From: Actinomycetes bacterium
GTDB lineage: Bacteria > Actinomycetota > Actinomycetes > Actinomycetales > Beutenbergiaceae
Assembly: GCA_021793935.1 (NCBI GenBank)
Contig: JAJYRV010000087.1
Span: forward strand, 1-7,567
Direction of reading: 5' to 3'
Length of the DNA: 7,567 bases
Shown here: one piece after another, positions 6,406-7,567 of the stretch
How the letters are laid out: every line of letters starts with the position of its first letter
Numbering within the stretch: position 1 is the stretch's first letter
Made by a program: the position numbers and the translations under genes
The notes under the pieces: generated by a model
Told to the model about the DNA's origin: nothing
Databases searched by the model: none
What the model saw: only the letters and a program-made list of their open reading frames with translations

Positions 6406-6492
6406 ACCGGCCTCCCCAGCGGTGGGTTTCTCGAGCGGCGCTGCGACCAGGTACGGCGCTACGGATTGCGGCCGTTGCGTGAGCGGGCGGCC
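6406..6492. terminator. Convergent gap, possible weak bidirectional terminator
   Basis: These 87 nt separate the converging epimerase and peptidase stop codons. ACCG/CGGT (6406-6423) is a 4-bp stem followed by GGGTTTCT, and GGCCG/CGGCC (6470-6492) is a 5-bp stem with a 13-nt loop ending at the peptidase stop. Neither is a classical GC stem with a T-run. Termination is expected here from the layout, but Rho-dependent or weak intrinsic ends are equally possible. Confidence 0.25.
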
Positions 6493-7567
6493 TTACTGCT
6501 GCAAGCAGTCGCGCGTCTCCTGATCGAGGGGAACTGCACCGCTATTCGCTAGCCACGCGGCCGGATCGGTCGTGGTGAGGTTGTCATCGAGATGGATCTC
6601 AAAGTGGAGGTGCGGACCGGTGGAGTTCCCGTTGGATCCCACGGCCCCAATCATCTCACCGGCTTTCACCTGTTGGCCCGGGCTCGTGTAGACGCCGTTA
6701 CTGTACATGTGCACGTACCAGGAACGAACCGTTTCACCGTTGATCTCGTGGCGAACGATGATGAGCATGCTGGATCGGCCCGCTTTGCCCGGCCCCGTGT
6801 ACTCCACGACGCCGTCGGCGATCGCGTGAATCGGGGTGCCGGCGGTTGCCGCGAAATCCAGCCCGGAGTGAAGCGAGTACCGGCCCCACAGCGAGCGGTG
6901 CCCGTAGCGGGAGGTAATGCGGTAACTGCCTTCGGTCAGGGGCATCACGAGTTCCGGGGCCCGGGAGGCGACCTCGGCGGCAGCTGCGCCGTTGACGCTA
7001 CCCGCGAGCGAGCTGCAGGAACTCGGTTCCCGTTCGGTGTTCCGGCTCGCCGAGACGGCGGCGCGCACCCCCACCATCGGATCGGCGCTGAGCGCGTCGG
7101 CCTCCGGTTCGGCAGCGGCACCCGGATCGACGTCCATGAGCACGTCAAGCACATCGGTCGCTCCGTATTCCACGCCTTCCTCCGCGTTCGCGGCGGACGT
7201 GGGCGGGCCGTTGAGGGGAATGACGGTGGTGGCGGCGGCGAGGCTTCCCAGGATCGCCACCCGCGGCACGAGGCGGCCCCGCTTCGCTGCAGGTTTCGGC
7301 GCCTGGGGTAGATCGTCCACCTGTTCGGGGATGATCGGGAGGCTCACAGGTTCGGACTCCCCGCGCACGGGCGGGAAGGGAATCTGCGGGACCCGGTACT
7401 CCGGACCAAATGCGTAAGTTCGTTCAGGGATACGGGCGGCGAGCTCGGGCGCACGCGCCACGGTTTCACGTTCCGGGGTTACGGGCGGGAAGGTGCGTCG
7501 TTGACCTTTCCTCGCTCGCTTCTCTGCTTCCCGTAGCGAGCGGCGGGTTGGGTACGCCTCAGCGGGT
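6493..7567 (-). CDS. Membrane-anchored M23 (LytM-type) metallopeptidase, 5' end off window
   Basis: Probable peptidoglycan endopeptidase or cell-wall regulator acting outside the membrane. 357 codons are visible, open to the right edge. Counting from the first visible residue: 1-60 are basic and proline-rich, with TRRSLREAEKRARKG (7-21), a pattern common at the N-terminus of actinobacterial envelope proteins. A hydrophobic segment at about 100-118 (VAILGSLAAATTVIPL) after KRGR is a signal anchor. A low-complexity acidic/alanine linker follows to about 205. The M23 domain covers about 207-335. Zinc and catalytic residues are all present: H233 and D237 in HSGLDFAA, H286 in WYVHMYSNG, and H319 and H321 in PHLHFEIH. 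Cys184 and Cys354 flank the domain. The GTG at 7461 could start it, but has no good ribosome binding site and would cut off the TRRSLREAE motif, so the true start is probably beyond the window. Substrate is not determinable. Confidence 0.93.
   Translation of the reverse strand, partial: PAEAYPTRRSLREAEKRARKGQRRTFPPVTPERETVARAPELAARIPERTYAFGPEYRVPQIPFPPVRGESEPVSLPIIPEQVDDLPQAPKPAAKRGRLVPRVAILGSLAAATTVIPLNGPPTSAANAEEGVEYGATDVLDVLMDVDPGAAAEPEADALSADPMVGVRAAVSASRNTEREPSSCSSLAGSVNGAAAAEVASRAPELVMPLTEGSYRITSRYGHRSLWGRYSLHSGLDFAATAGTPIHAIADGVVEYTGPGKAGRSSMLIIVRHEINGETVRSWYVHMYSNGVYTSPGQQVKAGEMIGAVGSNGNSTGPHLHFEIHLDDNLTTTDPAAWLANSGAVPLDQETRDCLQQ

Noticed and set aside
6592..7311. Plus-strand open frame (239 codons) opposite the M23 peptidase
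   Set aside because: Antisense shadow rich in G/R/V/H. The complete catalytic set is on the minus strand.
1..7567. CRISPR array, insertion sequence, prophage or toxin-antitoxin module
   Set aside because: No regularly spaced repeats, transposase, integrase or paired small genes are visible. The window is almost filled by conserved housekeeping genes.

Overview
This window is a stretch of chromosome from a high-GC actinobacterium. The minus strand carries lysA, hom, thrC, thrB and rho, in that transcription order. As I recall it, Mycobacterium tuberculosis has the same order (argS-lysA-thrA-thrC-thrB-rho). High GC, frequent GTG starts and strongly C/G-ending codons agree with this assignment. 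The genus cannot be fixed from the sequence.

Layout, left to right: (1) 1-477, minus: the first 159 codons of rho, running off the left edge; it holds the Rho N-terminal helical domain followed by a disordered R/G/N/D/Q-rich tract. (2) 478-583: rho leader and thrB-rho gap. (3) 584-1468 thrB, 1468-2526 thrC and 2526-3815 hom, all minus. They are joined by one-base stop/start overlaps (TGATG and TAATG), so they form a tightly coupled threonine operon. (4) 3816-3900: hom leader with a perfect 14-bp palindrome. (5) 3901-5244 lysA, minus. (6) 5245-5413: divergent intergenic region between lysA and a tRNA. (7) 5414-5489: tRNA-Arg(CCG), plus strand, with encoded CCA. (8) 5503-6405: an aldose 1-epimerase family protein, plus strand, beginning 13 nt after the tRNA CCA. 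(9) 6406-6492: short convergent gap. (10) 6493-7567, minus: a membrane-anchored M23 (LytM-type) metallopeptidase whose start lies beyond the right edge.

Together, lysA completes lysine synthesis from meso-diaminopimelate. Hom, ThrB and ThrC convert aspartate semialdehyde to threonine, with an ACT domain on Hom as the likely threonine sensor. Both branches draw on aspartate semialdehyde, which explains the clustering. Rho is a transcription terminator that travels with this cluster by conserved synteny. The epimerase (sugar anomer interconversion) and the M23 peptidase (cell-wall remodelling) are unrelated neighbours.

I found no new system here: no mobile element, CRISPR array or toxin/defence module. 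The better second-look items are the Rho repeat tract, the palindrome ahead of hom, the tRNA-Arg/epimerase junction, and the shared short-spaced ribosome binding sites of lysA and hom.
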